Positions 63,257-64,000 of a stretch of 64,000 bases of DNA are shown piece after piece. The position numbers were made by a program, and so were the translations under genes. This stretch comes from Methylibium sp. Root1272 (GTDB taxonomy: Bacteria; Pseudomonadota; Gammaproteobacteria; Burkholderiales; Burkholderiaceae_C). Each line of letters starts with the position of its first letter. Positions within the stretch are counted from its first letter, which is position 1. Where the stretch lies: NCBI RefSeq assembly GCF_001425905.1, contig NZ_LMDY01000013.1, positions 440,177-504,176 of the forward strand. The letters are read 5' to 3'. The notes under the pieces were generated by a model. That model was given only the letters and a program-made list of their open reading frames with translations, ran no database searches and was not told the DNA's origin.

Positions 63257-64000
63257 ATGAGCCATTCGGATTCTTCTTCCTCGTCCCGCTGGAGCCGGCT
63301 ACCGCAGTCGGCCCGTCGCCGCCTGCTGCAGGCCTTCGGCGCGGCCGCCGGTGCGGCCGCGCTCGGTACTTGGCCGCTGGCCCGTGCGCAGTCCTCGGGC
63401 GCGGCGCGCGAGCCGCTGCGTGTGGGCTACCAGAAGTCGGCCAGCCTGTTCGTGCTGCAGAAGGCGCAGGGCTCGCTGGAGAAGAAGCTCGCGCCGCTGG
63501 GTGTGGGCGTGAAGTGGGTCGAGTTCCCGGCCGGGCCGCAGTTGCTCGAAGGGCTGAATGTCGGCTCGGTCGATATCGGCCACGTCGGCGAGGCGCCGCC
63601 GATCTTCGCGCAGGCGGCCGGCGCCGACTTCGTCTACATCGGCCACGACCCGGCCGCGCCGGAGGCCGAGGCCATCGTGGTGCCGCAGGGTTCGGCGATC
63701 AAGAGCGTGGCCGAGCTCAAGGGCAAGAAGGTCGCGCTGAACAAGGGCTCGAACGTGCACTACCTGCTGGTGCGCGCGCTCGAGAAGGCCGGCGTCAAGT
63801 ACAGCGAGATCCAGCCGATCTTCCTGCCGCCGGCCGATGCGCGTGCCGCCTTCGAGAAGGGTGCGGTCGATGCCTGGGCGATCTGGGATCCCTTCCTCGC
63901 CGCAGTCGAGAAGCAGACCGGCGCGCGCGTGCTGGTCGACGGCCGCAACGGCGTCGCCAACAACTACCTGTTCTACCTGGCCGAGCGCAAGTTCGTGCAG
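63257..64000 (+). CDS. Aliphatic sulfonate ABC transporter substrate-binding protein (3' end outside window)
   Basis: 248 codons from ATG 63257 run off the window. GGAG precedes by 6 bp. A Tat/Sec-like signal (SARRRLLQAFGAAAGAAALGTWPLARAQ; cleavage about residue 45) is followed by the periplasmic binding fold: REPLRVGYQKSASLFVLQKAQ, GLNVGSVDIGHVGEAPPIFAQAAGADFVYIG and VDAWAIWDPFLAAVE, the pattern of SsuA. It probably captures alkanesulfonates for sulfur supply; the rest of an ssu-type operon should lie beyond the window. Confidence 0.9.
   Translation, partial: MSHSDSSSSSRWSRLPQSARRRLLQAFGAAAGAAALGTWPLARAQSSGAAREPLRVGYQKSASLFVLQKAQGSLEKKLAPLGVGVKWVEFPAGPQLLEGLNVGSVDIGHVGEAPPIFAQAAGADFVYIGHDPAAPEAEAIVVPQGSAIKSVAELKGKKVALNKGSNVHYLLVRALEKAGVKYSEIQPIFLPPADARAAFEKGAVDAWAIWDPFLAAVEKQTGARVLVDGRNGVANNYLFYLAERKFVQ

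Overview
The window comes from a high-GC Gram-negative bacterium, most likely a betaproteobacterium of the Burkholderiales (Rubrivivax/Leptothrix/Methylibium-like). The evidence is the gene blocks typical of that order: mreBCD-mrdA-rodA divergent from gatCAB, recA-recX next to a TctDE-like two-component pair, sucCD, and Burkholderiales-type uvrA, ssb and pyrE. By eye GC is high almost everywhere but clearly lower between about 1.2 and 10 kb. Species assignment is inference; no rRNA or tRNA gene was seen.

1-10.5 kb is a type IV pilus/surface glycosylation region. It holds the end of a PglL-type O-oligosaccharyltransferase, a TPR-glycosyltransferase fusion, two tandem major pilins each with its own sigma-54 promoter and terminator, a small unknown protein, a second TPR-glycosyltransferase (GT61), a three-domain methyltransferase/FkbM/2OG-oxygenase protein, a GT8-like glycosyltransferase and a DUF2919 membrane protein. 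These probably build, modify and attach a glycan to pilin or another surface structure. 10.5-14.3 kb is a signalling cluster (metallo-beta-lactamase-fold phosphodiesterase, FHA protein, PP2C phosphatase, Ser/Thr kinase).

14.4-45 kb is mainly housekeeping: terC-like, sucD-sucC, argC, recX-recA with a LexA box, a TctDE-like two-component pair, a patatin-like lipase behind a PhaR-like palindrome, the rod-shape operon mreB-mreC-mreD-mrdA-rodA, divergent gatC-gatA-gatB, pyrE, exonuclease III, a glyoxalase-II-like hydrolase, an M48 protease with an AmpG-like permease, a PAP2 phosphatase, tag, a large hybrid histidine kinase and a DsbA-like isomerase.

45-64 kb holds an OmpA-like protein, uvrA, a nested inverted-repeat element, an ECF sigma factor with its likely membrane anti-sigma partner and a divergent von Willebrand lipoprotein, a very large membrane patatin, recQ carrying an in-frame repeat-like insertion, a ClC antiporter, ssb, a Kef-type antiporter and the start of an SsuA-like sulfonate-binding protein cut by the window end.

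The most unusual items are the triple-domain fusion at 7100-9250, the mosaic pilin pair, the 268-bp nested palindrome at 48769-49036, the giant patatin whose catalytic Ser and Asp are split by membrane helices, and repeat-like sequence inside the RecQ zinc site. No CRISPR array, phage or complete insertion sequence was found.
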